From the NCBI RefSeq assembly GCF_002075795.1, contig NZ_CP020472.1:4396501-4460500 (forward strand): DNA of 64,000 bases, written 5' to 3'. The notes below the pieces were generated by a model. The model saw nothing but the letters and a program-made list of their open reading frames with translations. It made no database searches and was not told the DNA's origin. Position numbers and translations under genes: made by a program. This DNA is from Shewanella japonica. Its GTDB lineage: Bacteria > Pseudomonadota > Gammaproteobacteria > Enterobacterales > Shewanellaceae. Positions 30,101 to 36,984 of this stretch are shown here, piece by piece (within the stretch, counting starts at the first letter, position 1; each line of letters opens with the position of its first letter).

Positions 30101-30726
30101 TGCCCCCTGTTGCGTCTAATGACTACAGTAAATTGACCTTAGATTCAGAGCCCGACTTTGAACCAGGGACTGAACCAAACTTTGAACCAGAATCTGAACC
30201 AGAGTTTCAACCAGAGTTTCAACCAGAACCTGAACCATTGCTCAGCGGTAAACCTGAATACGGATATCAAGATCCGCAGCCTATTACCGACGCTGAAGCT
30301 CAAACTGTAGAGCCAATTTTTAGTCATCTCGATAATAACTTAGCCCTACTCAGTGAAATGAGCCCAGTAGCGCAAGAGTTGTTGGAACCAGCTCTGCCCA
30401 ATGAAGGTTTATCAACAATAACGATTGAGCCAACCAGTCAATTATCAATCGATATGCAACAAACTCATTCATATGACAAGCTTATTCAGCAGCCAGGTTT
30501 TGATGAGATACAGCCAATTCCAGACGACACCCAAATGAATGCAACATCAGAGAATCAAACAGAGGCTGAAAACCTATTAGCGCTCACTGATGCGATAAAA
30601 CAGTCCATAGCACATCAGCAAGATACTTCATTATTCGATGTGCAAACAGATGTCCATTTAAGCCAAACTGAATTGGATGAAATAAACCAATTAGCCGCCC
30701 ATCAGGCCTTATTAAATCAAAGCTAG
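18148..30726 (+). CDS. Giant Ig-like repeat adhesin, type I secretion substrate
   Basis: A 4192-residue surface adhesin of the LapA/BpfA/BapA style, with an acidic, Asp/Thr/Ser-rich composition. I start at ATG 18148, 8 bases after AAGG; ATG 18142 is too close. Layout: an N-terminal region (residues 1-150) with the phrase RYNALIAQSGYDTQG typical of such adhesins but no di-alanine protease site; 13 Ig-like domains of about 100 residues (about 160-1470; hallmark DNDGVINAAE...VEDGQTVTV...DLAGNPA); five larger beta units ending in TDxDGDT-like loops (about 1480-2420); then further cadherin-like units with DGSE and EDQPI motifs (to about 3880). The last 330 residues hold an Ala-rich helix, a Glu/Pro repeat and no RTX nonapeptides. 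The ABC-HlyD-TolC-OmpA genes directly follow, supporting type I export. Role in biofilm attachment is inferred. Confidence 0.9.
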   Translation: MIVDGVDVLYYVKIGSSIFAVANDGQWHAVTLDNVSNELTVHDVNAESIFINADSAPYIVVDQQIVLLPNSLLINSAKDEGLQDSPTQDSSTEPVSISSNTSGENSNNVSNSGLNYFYQIIQTRYNALIAQSGYDTQGDEQFNSADSINSLVGSQDTFLTLTLSANIEDANDGYLNQFEVPRVDINGQALDARNGQVLQLTLTDIQGQQIVLSVLVMNESWQVNGLDISTLAEGLITAEISAPTYQGEAAPATDQTIKDTLASITIEIEDNDNVINAAEIISVTIKGNVTNVEDGQTVLVTLTDASGHSRTMSTTVMSGAWQLDAQDLSDFDQGSLTATAEVIDIAGNPIAATTADSIDILANIDISVDTGNDEFVNRFEMKKLDFSGRVVDVEDGQTVTITITDINGQVLTFTTQVINGAWQIDNADIEALVDGELRFDVDTTDLAGNPASASTTVIKDTIANVTINVIDSDNLLNQQEIDDLNTIFGIANNIEDGQKIFITITDSLGQVFTLSSEVTHGIWSLSGLDASDLADGVLHLYAVAIDAEGNPAFGSNTIIKDTQAGITVDIIDNDGVINAAEQTQVGIQGSVSKVEDGQTVTVRVSDAHGNALTLTTTVINGQWSLPAQDLSHFDDGTLIVIAEVSDIAGNLATAATSMPVDTTAEISIDFLDNDGVINSIEITNVYFHGSVANVEDGQTVIINLTDDLGNTRTITTSVINGLWALPSQDLSPFDQNSLVATATVTDIAGNAASSSLPLPIDTLASISVEIIDNDGVINAAEMTQVVIQGTVTNVEDGQTVTVLLFDNQGNTLTLTAIVSNGEWQLAAQDLSSFDDGSLFVTAQVSDLAGNPATAATQLPVDILADINIDVDTGRDDIINRFEMLRLDFSGQVNDVEDGQSVTIIVTDSLGTSLTFTTTITAGNWQIDNADISSLVDGDIQFAVSTVDIAGNPASTSTIVTKDSLAAVTIEAVDDDNTLNATEVSTTTLRGEALNIEDGQNVLVWVTDVNGLRLIFNTTVVDGQWQLDNLDLSSLAEGELSLRALSIDVEGNPSIGNNTVAKDTLAEITVEIIDSDGVINAAEMAQVVIQGTVTHIEDGQTVTINLTDNQGHSLTLTAQVNGGIWQLPAQDLSGFDDGSLEVTATVNDIAGNPATATAQLPVDILADITVEILDNDGVINATEMTQVVIQGTVTDVEDNQTVTVIITDNQGHSLTLTTQVIAGVWQLATQDLSGFDDGSLEVTASVNDDAGNPTTATTQLPVDTTAVITINIIDNDDIINQTELLAVVVSGTVTNIETGQDVTVTLTDANNTSTSIITTVNSDGTWTISAQDLAALGFVDGILTASATATDVAGNTASATDQLVIDTQVTIDIDTGADGFDVGLFTYGRESSLSGTTTGAEEGQTVTLTLTDGVTTKTFTTDVKADGTWEFDETLDVDGLDQRISWQMSVSVTDLAGNTATDEMPYLDIPDDGYLYELVLNINNQTSTQFSFDIPNAELTLSTDQSFLLQNQSNGQDLSIVIAPNGLFFQVFRDGDNELVLEATLIGTELNVTLYQTLDNPATGNLSTLIRVEGLQTDTDGTTEQIITYAILHVKDTPELAIDDHFTAIEDTAMTGSITGNDYTIEGPLVVETVTFNGIDYPVLEGSPAVIDTGKGELTVLYNGFWRFEASDNLDNTVEQSISFDYTVTDFDGSIASATSTIIIADGAIGNMSDASFSTAEAIINSPNTDSRSFTISAGSDSIVASSVVFSSLSLIPLTALGLTSNGDSLSYILSPDAKTITASANGVTVFTLSLSAVSNGDDVDVTAVMTLTRPLDHYSAESLELATLIDANDIDGSHIDLGNLKWNIQDGNDAAINNIETLIFDETNLIGTPIAQTGQFDIQVGADAIDTLGFDIDQLPELTVGGEAIQFDLSADGLTLIAHTGDPAQPIFTIAIDNGWNNESDTLSHGYTTTLHQPFDQIDTDDINFGLFITDNDGDTTQATMTLTVKDDEAGEITGITVQISELPSVTPGVDNRASGFINISAKGDPIVDIKFAITDGDVVVDADNNDVTQNGSLVYWVISNDGATAEGQTADGTVVFRMSLPTDIHIDAESTAQIDFEMRMLGPIDNIAGSGVESKINVDVVATDSDNTDINAIISIDIYDGESPSLPSSLILTIDEGELVDNNSVLSSAVLNIDNGSDDISSIEIDPSFTFGAYTSSGQSILLSNFADGNGWYTAIRAGDSSEVFRVRFNANGKVEFEQFEAIDHPDGNGENTLTISFDVIATDADGDTSNSQTIHINVQDDVPIQHDSSLTFTEENNADHSVNLFNQKQQGADGAQVSKFIYKGTEYSAGDSVELFTDTGVKYGTLVITANGKATVTSMIFEYDELFYSEVVQVYVTDTDGDTVIDNLTITANDKAGSIKVLNPNYTEDTPGALSIVALPGDIDEGEIIQSIVINKASLAGGTLTLDGQPVSLDADGNYILSGGDLLISNLGIAIPSGDLVFHPPEDASDATLTINAEITVNINNKPSISTEVPLTIASVADTPEWENTSQFTYDVNEDDGAFNISLSASTKDVVGIDAQGSEVMTYVIFNIALGIQLTSTNSEGVQFSIANGQEISADELALLQATVGENLAGQYSFDVRAISTEPDNGDTAQSPNETITINVTPIADAPTLVTRDINGQEDQPIALNTILFGELTDTSSSESLHFELTLPDGWQIDAPSAIHLGNNVWTVSVDDLFASPEAMLVPLADASSANLGDFTISVRSFATETTQDGIDPVDSIINPNPNYSAPQTITIALTGVANDAPTITSDPTVWEITNDGNINSVAAFNEDTDIPLSFTVISSDVDGSESLSLRIVGLPDGANFVDSNGQIVNLPVVGFDGSAPIYSVTAAELSALSIRPAEDFSGQINLQLFVESTELDGDSAQYELNLNIDIAPVIDETSATLTTTSNGKEDQPIVLSLIPALLADIDGSESITDMTIFPSSEGIIYLFDGAEITVGSSGLLLSELTDEFSPTLIELLNSGRLAVLPPQDADGTFSLDVIYQITDTSDTGETSVQDIASQLSIEVDAVVEGITRLQVNNTVLYSPDGQPITIGDDIVFFDGDIDGSEVLDYIVITMPSADGWYITHPNGAINDGDGRWIIPSNNMTSDSVQEQSLAILEGMTISSDHITLFQAIHVEARVLDRDDPEVISANIFVTFDQPTSTSTASTVTALQSTTVDATEDNAISFAGHLNLSITSDNNDVISFRVLASDLPQGGYFSGSDVIALYDTSGENVIEYVFTTASLSNLTLHNVADDFAGDMVIPIRIIATDSLSGDTLVDDSQSLDINISPIVDGLSLDVLVDTMDEDDPTPLGLFLTYEDLDPTADNGGVEKVVLDDPAQSFTIQLLDGGQLIDNSGLFQLKSGTTDTWEFTGSSNAALNSALALLQFSPPEHLSGDFRLQISGAVSDTADIDSADVIDTTNFSNTITIHVNPVTDAAEIPAGLITINGLEDTDILLSGINSSVIGLIDRDGSEVQYITLNGVPEGATVYYQDAGGDLHILPNNDADGGQLNGTPTTYWTVTPDQLDSIVVKPPHNFNGDMPLSLSIITQELGTDDFVTTSMDFIVGVSPIADGVQIISAPDDYTGNEGDDIKVEIAAELLNLDGSEFFVVDFLISSSDTSALVDLEGVEIDGQFVALTANGSGGYIASLIVEAVSLAEVKILPGELAFGTLNVEMAISSIDTAEVLGSEELDRSQSQTVSFDIELTPEVDPPIWTQFADFTTNQTDNIALNLGLELQNPAPNETATLTILGLSDGMTLSKGEKQGNKWIVNIEDVAGLTLSGATDGETITLSLDPIATLGSDVADGELETITITVDSNAVVANAFAANTFAANAAYASAFNMAMAMTVTQPTELDNPIVHPFYDEAALEMMQLDIMQEMHERAQFEQVRHYEHGYRNLTPTATAVFAEIELMEQTVARYQHEQSRNPLSSQPIDAILPIDEPVISDDIPIHQDTMPPVASNDYSKLTLDSEPDFEPGTEPNFEPESEPEFQPEFQPEPEPLLSGKPEYGYQDPQPITDAEAQTVEPIFSHLDNNLALLSEMSPVAQELLEPALPNEGLSTITIEPTSQLSIDMQQTHSYDKLIQQPGFDEIQPIPDDTQMNATSENQTEAENLLALTDAIKQSIAHQQDTSLFDVQTDVHLSQTELDEINQLAAHQALLNQS
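18930..22560 (+). repeat. Tandem Ig-like domain array with a five-domain super-repeat
   Basis: Inside the adhesin gene, about 300-base units repeat. Units 2 and 7 share the unusual form DVDTG...NRFEM...IDNADI, units 3 and 8 share LDLSSLAEG/EGNPS with a V/ID-EGNP loop, and units 4-6 and 9-10 share INAAEMTQVVIQGTV. Unit 2 begins at 19231 and unit 7 at 20737, an offset of 1506 bases (502 codons). The array therefore grew partly by copying a block of five domains. Confidence 0.8.
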
Positions 30727-30766
30727 AATCAAAAACTAAAAACGCATAAGGATACGCAATATTACA

Positions 30767-32929
30767 ATGTCAGTTACAGATAGCAGTCATGCCGATATAG
30801 CTCAACATGAAGCCTTAGTTAATATTCTAGTATTAGCCAAAGCTCACTTTGGCTTAAGCATTAGCACTGAACAAGTGCAGCAGGCACTGCCTGTACAAAA
30901 GGACATCGCCATCCAACTCACCACGGCGATGGCCAAAATAAGCTTGGACGCTGCTTCGCAAAAAATTGATAGCCAGCATTTAGCGCTACCTGCACTCCTG
31001 ACCGATGCTAATCAACAGGTTTTTCTCATTACCCAAAAACAAGCTGCAGGTTTTACCTTACTCAATGCTGCTGGTGAACAATCAACAATCTCACCCAAAC
31101 AATTAAGCCAACAGTTTCCTCAAAAAAACAGCCTGTGTTGGTATCTCAAGCCACTCGAACAACTCGACGAGCGAGGTACTGAGCACCACAAAGAGACCAA
31201 AAGACATTGGCTTTTAGCCGCATTTGATGAAGTAAAACCGTTTTACGGCAGCTTTCTGATTGGTTCTCTGGCCATTAATTTACTCGCCTTAGTCACACCA
31301 TTATTTACCATGAATGTGTATGACCGCGTTGTGCCCAACCAAGCCATTGATACCTTATGGGTCCTCGCTAGCGGTGCATCCATTGCGATTGTTTTTGACT
31401 GGTTACTGCGCCAAGCTCGTACCCGTCTTGCAGACGTCGCTGGCAAGCAAGTTGATATTAAACTTTCAAGCACATTATTTGAAAAAGTCGTCGGAATGCG
31501 GCTTGAAAACCGCCCTGCATCATCAGGGGCTTTCGCTAAACAATTACAAGAATTTGATAGCATTCGTGACTTCATCACATCAGTTACCCTTGTCACGGCA
31601 GTGGATTTACCTTTTACCCTATTATTTTTACTCTTAATTGCATGGTTAGGTGGCGTCATGGTGTTTGTGCCATTAACCTGCATGCTCGTACTCATTTTAC
31701 TGAGTGTTTTTATGTAAAAGCGCTTATCAGTGACCATAGAAGAATCATCAAAACTGTCTACTCAGCGCCAAGCACATCTAGTCGAAAGCCTAAATATGCT
31801 AGCCGAAATTAAACAAAATAACGGTCAAGCTAAAGCCTCACGTATTTGGCATGAAACCGTCAGTAGTCTTGCAGATTGGCAAAATGAGTCCCGTATTAGC
31901 TCAAATACCCTAAGCCATAGTGTGATGAATTGTCAGCAGCTAGTGTCCATTGGCCTAATTATTACTGGCGTTTATCAAATTCATCAGGGTAACTTGAGTA
32001 TGGGCGGGCTTATCGCCATCGTCATGCTCAGCGGACGCGCCTCAAGTGCTATCAACCAAATAGCCATGCTATTACTAAAATACCAACAGACTCGCTCAGC
32101 AATTACTTCGGTTGAATCTATCTTGTCTTTACCCCAAGAAAACCAGCAGCAATCAATGAGTGTGTCGCAATTTCCATTTAATGGCAGCCTACATCTACGA
32201 CACGCAAGTTTCAGTTACCCAGAGCAGCCACTAACTGCATTTAATGACATATCCCTTGATATTAAAGCAGGAGAAAAAGTCGGTTTTTATGGCCCTGCAG
32301 GTGCGGGGAAATCAACATTACTGGCACTCATTGCAGGGCAGTATCAATTAAATGAAGGTCAACTTTTTTACAATCAACTCGAAGCGCAACAATGGTCAGT
32401 TAATCGGCTTCGTGACCATATCGGTTATATGAGTCAGCAACCCTGTTTAGTTTATGGCACCGTCCTAGACAACTTACTTTACGGACTCCAGCACGTGGAT
32501 GAAGCATTACTGGCTAAAACCATGATGAATACGGGTATCGATAAGTTAATGGATAGACTCGGCAGTGGTTTAAACAGCCAAGTGGGTGAATTTGGCCGCC
32601 AATTATCGGGCGGACAACGTCAAGCTATTGCCCTTTGCCGTACTTTACTCAGGCAACCAAAACTACTGATATTAGATGAGCCAACAAGTGCCATGGATGA
32701 GCGCAGTGAAACACAAATTATCAGTAGCCTGAAAATGAATACCGCTGATTGCACCCTGTTAATCTCATCCCATAACCCCAAAGTATTGAGTCTTTGTGAT
32801 CGCATCATAGTAATGGATAAAGGGGCGATAATCGGCGAGAAATCTGCCAGTGAATTTATTGAGCCCAGTAAGCGCCGAATTAAAGCGGTCAATGTGCGCC
32901 AGCACACAAGCAATGAGGTGAAATCATGA
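30767..32929 (+). pseudogene. Type I secretion ABC exporter (LapB/HlyB type), interrupted by an in-frame stop
   Basis: The intact gene would encode a 720-residue exporter. An N-terminal C39-like domain without the catalytic Cys (residues 1-130) is followed by membrane helices (from about 160) and an ABC domain with Walker A GPAGAGKST, signature LSGGQRQ, Walker B LLILDEPTSAMD and the H-loop SSHN. At 31715-31717 the frame reads TAA between ...LLSVFM and KRLSVTIEESSKLS. Both sides are in the same frame, so this is one base substitution (CAA to TAA would give the expected Gln), not a frameshift. The stop lies within the transmembrane domain; the second half could start only at GTG 31730, which has no ribosome-binding site. 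It should load the adhesin encoded just upstream (40-base gap). Either the strain has lost this exporter or the base is an error. Confidence 0.9.
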
Positions 32930-34239
32930 GTGCCAACATGCACATCAAACACCTTGAAGGGGCAAAACGTGCCAACACTGTCATCATGCTGACTGTTGCC
33001 TTGCTTTTGGCCACGATTACTTGGGCTGCCTTCGCCACCTTAGAAGAGGTGGTGGTTGGCGAAGGCAAAGTGGTACCAGCCACAGCCGTTCAGCAAATAG
33101 AAAGTTTAGATGGCGGCAGCTTAAAAGAAATTTTAGTCAAAGAAGGCGATACCGTTAATGCGGGACAAACTTTATTAGTGATAGATGAGTTACGATTTGC
33201 CTCAGCATTCCATGAGGCAAGACTCAATAGCGTTGCCTTAAAAAACCAACTCACACGATTAGAAGCATTACTTGAAAGTGTGCAAATCAATGAAAATGAA
33301 CCGTTATGGTTTTCACAAGTGCAAGTCAGTCCGCAACAGTTTGAGATTGCAGACCCTTCAGCCAATCGTCGTGCTCAAGCAATATACTCATCGCAACTCT
33401 CACAACTAATATCGCAATTAGATCAAACAGCGCAAATCGTCGAGCAAAAACGCCAAGCCAAAGAAGAAGTGAATATTAATATTGAGGCTCAACGCAGTGG
33501 TCTTAGCATGGCGAAACAAGAAATCCGTATGACCCGTGAAGCGGTTAGTGAAGGCGCCGTTGCCGAACTTGAGCTATTAAAACTTGAGCGAGACGCGGTT
33601 CGTTTACAGGGAGAATTATCTGCCTCGCAAGCCAGTGAAAGACAGCTTCAGGCCGCGATCAGTCAAGCAGTTGCAGAACGTCGCAATGTGGCACTCGATT
33701 TTATTAATCGCATGACCGATGAGCGCAATAAAACCAGTAACGAACTCTCAGCGTTAACCGAAAACATGAAAGCGCTAGCCGATAGGCTCGAACGCACCCA
33801 AATCACTACGCCAGTCACTGGTAGCGTGTCGAATATTCTGGTGCGCTCCGCTGGTCAAGTTGTTGAACCGGGGCAAGTTATCATGGAAATAGTGCCGCAA
33901 GATGATCAACTGATTATTGAAAGCCAAATAGCGCCCAAGGACATCGCATTTGTCCATACTGGACTGCAAGCCATGGTGAAATTTACCGCTTATGATTTTG
34001 TCATTTATGGTGGCATTAAAGGTGAGGTGATTTATGTCAGTCCAGATGCCCAGCAACTAGAAGATGGCACCACCTATTATGAGGCGCACATAAAAACAGA
34101 TGAAACTCAGCTCAATGGCTGGCCAATTATCCCCGGAATGCAAGCTTCTACAGATGTTTTGACCGGTCAAAAAACAGTTTTAAATTACTGGCTTAAACCA
34201 TTATTACGAGCCAAAGCAAATGCACTAAGAGAACCGTAA
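32926..34239 (+). CDS. HlyD-family membrane fusion protein of type I secretion
   Basis: A 437-residue adaptor that bridges the ABC exporter and the outer-membrane channel. One N-terminal membrane helix (TVIMLTVALLLATITWAAFA, about residues 18-37) is followed by a lipoyl-like half (GEGKVVPATAVQQIESLDGG, then LKEILVKEGDTVNAGQTL), a long alpha-helical hairpin (about 95-285), the second lipoyl half (ITTPVTGSVSNILVRSAGQVVEPGQ) and a beta-barrel C-terminal part. Its ATG overlaps the exporter stop (ATGA, 32926-32929), so the two are translationally coupled. It reads intact, unlike the exporter. Resembles LapC-type adaptors. Confidence 0.93.
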   Translation: MSANMHIKHLEGAKRANTVIMLTVALLLATITWAAFATLEEVVVGEGKVVPATAVQQIESLDGGSLKEILVKEGDTVNAGQTLLVIDELRFASAFHEARLNSVALKNQLTRLEALLESVQINENEPLWFSQVQVSPQQFEIADPSANRRAQAIYSSQLSQLISQLDQTAQIVEQKRQAKEEVNINIEAQRSGLSMAKQEIRMTREAVSEGAVAELELLKLERDAVRLQGELSASQASERQLQAAISQAVAERRNVALDFINRMTDERNKTSNELSALTENMKALADRLERTQITTPVTGSVSNILVRSAGQVVEPGQVIMEIVPQDDQLIIESQIAPKDIAFVHTGLQAMVKFTAYDFVIYGGIKGEVIYVSPDAQQLEDGTTYYEAHIKTDETQLNGWPIIPGMQASTDVLTGQKTVLNYWLKPLLRAKANALREP

Positions 34240-34262
34240 AGGTACCAGAAGGTAAGGATACT

Positions 34263-35558
34263 ATGCAAAAACTGCTATTCATTTCTGCTTTAGTGATGTC
34301 CACTCAAGTTCAAGCAATGACGCTAGAACAATCGGTGGCTGAAGCGATAAATCATCACCCTAGGCTGCAGCAAAAATACGCTAGCTTTGAAGCTGCTGTT
34401 CGCTATAAGAAAGCCGCAGTAGGAGACTATTTACCCCAAGTGAAGTTGTATGGTGGTGTAGGCTATGAAGAGGTGCGCTATAACAGCGGCCAACGCGTCG
34501 ATACTGATTTAAATCGCACCGAGTTAGGCGTGAAAGTGTCGCAGCTATTATTTGATGGTTTTAGAACCACTTCAGAAATTGACCGCCTCGAATTTGAACA
34601 AGAGGCTGAACGCTTTGGGCTGATTTCTGAAGCTGAAAACCTCAGCTTAGATGTCGCAACAGTGTATCTCAATTTAATGCTGTCTAACCGTGTAGTGGGG
34701 CTTGCTGAACGTAATATTGTCGAACACGAAGACATCTTAAAAGACATTATTTTGCGTCAAGCAAAAGGCCTGAGTAGTGAATCAGACGTCGCGCAAGTCA
34801 AAGCCCGTGTAGCAACAAGTCAATCGGGATACCTTGCTGCGCGCAATGAGCAAATGGATTTACAAGCTCGTTATTACGACCTAGTTGGCCAACTTCCCAC
34901 AGAGCTGCATGATGCCAAACCCGATTTTAATTATGTACCTACATCACTCAAGCTGGCACTAGAGCAAGCCGTTAAGAACCATCCAGAAATTGATGCGGCC
35001 ATAAACGATACTCAAGCTGCTTCGTCACAGTATGAGCGAGAAAAAAGTGACTACTGGCCTAAGTTATCAATCGAGTTACAAGCCAATAAAAATGACAACA
35101 TTGGTGGGATTGAAGGGCCTGATGAAGATGCACGAGCCATGCTAATGCTCAGTTATGACCTCTATAATGGCGGTTCAACCAATGACCGAGCAGAAGCCGC
35201 GGCCTGGCAAGTACAACAAGCAAAATCAATTCGTCAGCAAACTGAAAAACAAGTAATTGAAGGCACTCGACTTGCTTGGAACGCCTATGAATTTGTTGGC
35301 CAGCAACGTAAGTTTTATCAAGTGAATGTGGACCAAGCCGTGCAAGCAGAGCAAGGCTATCAACGTCAATTTGAGCTAGGAAGACGTTCACTTCTTGATG
35401 TGTTAGATGCCAAAGTAGAAGTCTATTTAGCCAGAAAAAACTACCTTAGCGCCTATTACAATTATCATATTGCATCGTATCGATTAATTAATGCCACAGG
35501 TCAACTCATTGAATCATTTAGAGTCGACACCCCAACACAATGGCAAGAGGAGAAGTAA
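34263..35558 (+). CDS. TolC-family outer-membrane channel of type I secretion
   Basis: A 431-residue outer-membrane efflux protein. A signal peptide (MQKLLFISALVMSTQVQA) precedes two OEP repeats, recognisable by SVAEAINHHPRLQQKYA and, in the second half, LALEQAVKNHPEIDAAINDTQAA, each with long helices of the TolC tunnel. The segments GYEEVRYNSG and IELQANKNDN probably form the beta-barrel strands. The gene lies 23 bases after the HlyD-type gene and 1 base before the OmpA-type gene. In S. oneidensis the equivalent next to bpfA is called aggA; I do not assign the symbol because the locus here lacks the lapG/lapD-type genes of that operon. Confidence 0.92.
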   Translation: MQKLLFISALVMSTQVQAMTLEQSVAEAINHHPRLQQKYASFEAAVRYKKAAVGDYLPQVKLYGGVGYEEVRYNSGQRVDTDLNRTELGVKVSQLLFDGFRTTSEIDRLEFEQEAERFGLISEAENLSLDVATVYLNLMLSNRVVGLAERNIVEHEDILKDIILRQAKGLSSESDVAQVKARVATSQSGYLAARNEQMDLQARYYDLVGQLPTELHDAKPDFNYVPTSLKLALEQAVKNHPEIDAAINDTQAASSQYEREKSDYWPKLSIELQANKNDNIGGIEGPDEDARAMLMLSYDLYNGGSTNDRAEAAAWQVQQAKSIRQQTEKQVIEGTRLAWNAYEFVGQQRKFYQVNVDQAVQAEQGYQRQFELGRRSLLDVLDAKVEVYLARKNYLSAYYNYHIASYRLINATGQLIESFRVDTPTQWQEEK

Positions 35559-35559
35559 T

Positions 35560-36180
35560 ATGAAACACCTTAACATGCTTCCGCTTTGCCTCGTGGCATT
35601 GATGCTATCAGCCTGTATTGAAACACCTAAACCAGCCATGGTTGAACAGCAAAGTCGTGATTTAACCGATGTCGATGCCGATGGTGTTATCACAGCTCGA
35701 GATCTGTGCTTAACGACTCCTGACGGTTCAGTTATCAATAACGATGGCTGCGAGAATGCCGTCACCGTGGAGAAAAAAGCCAGCCGTGTGGTGATGTTTG
35801 AATTTGATAAACACACACTGACTGAGTATGAATCGAATCGTTTGGCTAAAATGGTAAACGCAGTCAAACACCACCCAGACGCGAAGATTTATTTGATTGG
35901 TGATACAAGCCCCGAGGGTAGCGATACCTATAACCATGAACTCGCTAAAAAGCGCACCGAAGAAATTACCCGCTTGATTGTGGCGCAAGGGATCAACAAG
36001 CAAAACATTACTTCGCAAGTGTATTTTGAAGATAATATGATCCCAGCAGCCATCAAGGGACGTGAACACAGATTAGTTGCTGTGGCTAAGTGGCAAGAAT
36101 CAGGAATTGAAAAGTCTTGGCATATTTTCTCGACAGAAAAACAGCCCCAAAAGGACAAAAAACGCGCATCAGGAATATGA
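35560..36180 (+). CDS. OmpA-domain lipoprotein of the adhesin operon
   Basis: A 206-residue lipoprotein. The lipobox LSAC at residues 16-19 (after MKHLNMLPLCLVALML) marks acylation at Cys19. A short Asp-rich segment, DVDADGVITARDLC...NNDGC, resembles a thrombospondin type 3 calcium-binding repeat with a paired Cys. An OmpA-like peptidoglycan-binding domain follows (about residues 75-180: VVMFEFDKHTLTEYESNRLAK, then HELAKKRTEEITRLIVAQGI). The start at 35560 is preferred since it begins a signal peptide and has GAGGAG 7-9 bases upstream; the frame extends upstream into the channel gene. It could tie the export channel or the adhesin to the cell wall. OmpA-like genes also follow the BpfA exporter in other Shewanella. 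Confidence 0.9.
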   Translation: MKHLNMLPLCLVALMLSACIETPKPAMVEQQSRDLTDVDADGVITARDLCLTTPDGSVINNDGCENAVTVEKKASRVVMFEFDKHTLTEYESNRLAKMVNAVKHHPDAKIYLIGDTSPEGSDTYNHELAKKRTEEITRLIVAQGINKQNITSQVYFEDNMIPAAIKGREHRLVAVAKWQESGIEKSWHIFSTEKQPQKDKKRASGI

Positions 36181-36226
36181 TATGCAATAAGATTCTTATA
36201 TCTGTAACAGTATTTATCGCACTTAT

Positions 36227-36263
36227 GGGCAAGTTCAAAGTTCTCTTTGAATTATTGCCCTTG
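36227..36263 (+). terminator. Probable terminator of the adhesin/secretion operon
   Basis: Imperfect hairpin: GGGCAA and TTCAAAG on the left pair with CTTTGAA and TTGCCC on the right around a TTCT loop, 46 bases past the OmpA-lipoprotein stop. The T tail is weak (TTGTG). Confidence 0.5.
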
Positions 36264-36357
36264 TGAGTGATCTAGCTAACAGGTCGCTCATATTCAACTT
36301 CCCTAACTTACGTCAAAATGATTGAATTATTGCATTCTTCTTTCATGAGACTTTATC

Positions 36358-36909
36358 ATGCATAAAACTGTTAAAACATTATTAGCCACAACCGCCCTTT
36401 TCTTTAGCAGCCAATTGGTTGTAGGTTCAGCCTTAGCTAGCAGCGGCTGTGCGTTTGATGAAGAGCAATCAGGCTTCATGGCAACATGTAGCGAGGAGAA
36501 ACAAGAAGTGATTATCACAGGTATTGTTGAAATTTCAGCATTAGAAAAAGATTTACCAGGCTATGCAGAAGAGTTTGAAAACTATCAAACAGATGCCGCG
36601 ACTATCTCAGCATTAAAAGCCATTACCACGCCAACAAATGTGGTTGTGATTATTGGAACTTGGTGCCCTGATTGTCATCGTGAAACACCACGTTTCATGA
36701 AGCTAATCGAAGAAGTTGCTAACCCGAATATCACCGTTACCTACATTGGTGTTGATCGCAGCAAGCTTGATCCTGAAGGTTTAGCCGCTAACTATGACTT
36801 TACACGTATCCCAACCTTTATCGTTGAACAAGACAATAAAGAGATTGGCCGTATCGTAGAAAGCCCTGAAGTGACACTAGAGCAAGATTTATTGAATATC
36901 GTTAAATAA
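36358..36909 (+). CDS. Periplasmic thioredoxin-like protein with CPDC active site
   Basis: A 183-residue exported thioredoxin-fold protein. A signal peptide (to about residue 27, ...SALA) is followed by a segment with two Cys (SSGCAFDEEQ and MATCSEE) and the redox motif GTWCPDCHRETPRF at about residue 101, where thioredoxin has WCGPC. FTRIPTFIV contains the cis-Pro typical of the fold. Partners are unknown; the acidic xPDC motif and periplasmic location suggest a reductase or a small thiol oxidase. It is monocistronic and ends in a good terminator; being next to the adhesin operon may be coincidence. Confidence 0.82.
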   Translation: MHKTVKTLLATTALFFSSQLVVGSALASSGCAFDEEQSGFMATCSEEKQEVIITGIVEISALEKDLPGYAEEFENYQTDAATISALKAITTPTNVVVIIGTWCPDCHRETPRFMKLIEEVANPNITVTYIGVDRSKLDPEGLAANYDFTRIPTFIVEQDNKEIGRIVESPEVTLEQDLLNIVK

Positions 36910-36926
36910 ATCAAATACGCCACAAT

Positions 36927-36956
36927 AAAAAAGGACCTATTTAGGTCCTTTTTTGA
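36927..36956. terminator. Bidirectional terminator between thioredoxin-like gene and gppA
   Basis: Stem AAAAAAGGACCTA / TAGGTCCTTTTTT with a TT loop. It can serve the plus-strand gene ending at 36909 and the minus-strand gppA ending at 36985. Confidence 0.85.
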
Positions 36957-36984
36957 TCGCTCATAACAAGCACTTTTTCAAATC

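Noticed and set aside
30767..32929. Two separate ABC-exporter genes
   Set aside because: Both parts are in the same reading frame, and the first lacks the ATPase while the second lacks the N-terminal domains; a single stop codon explains the split.
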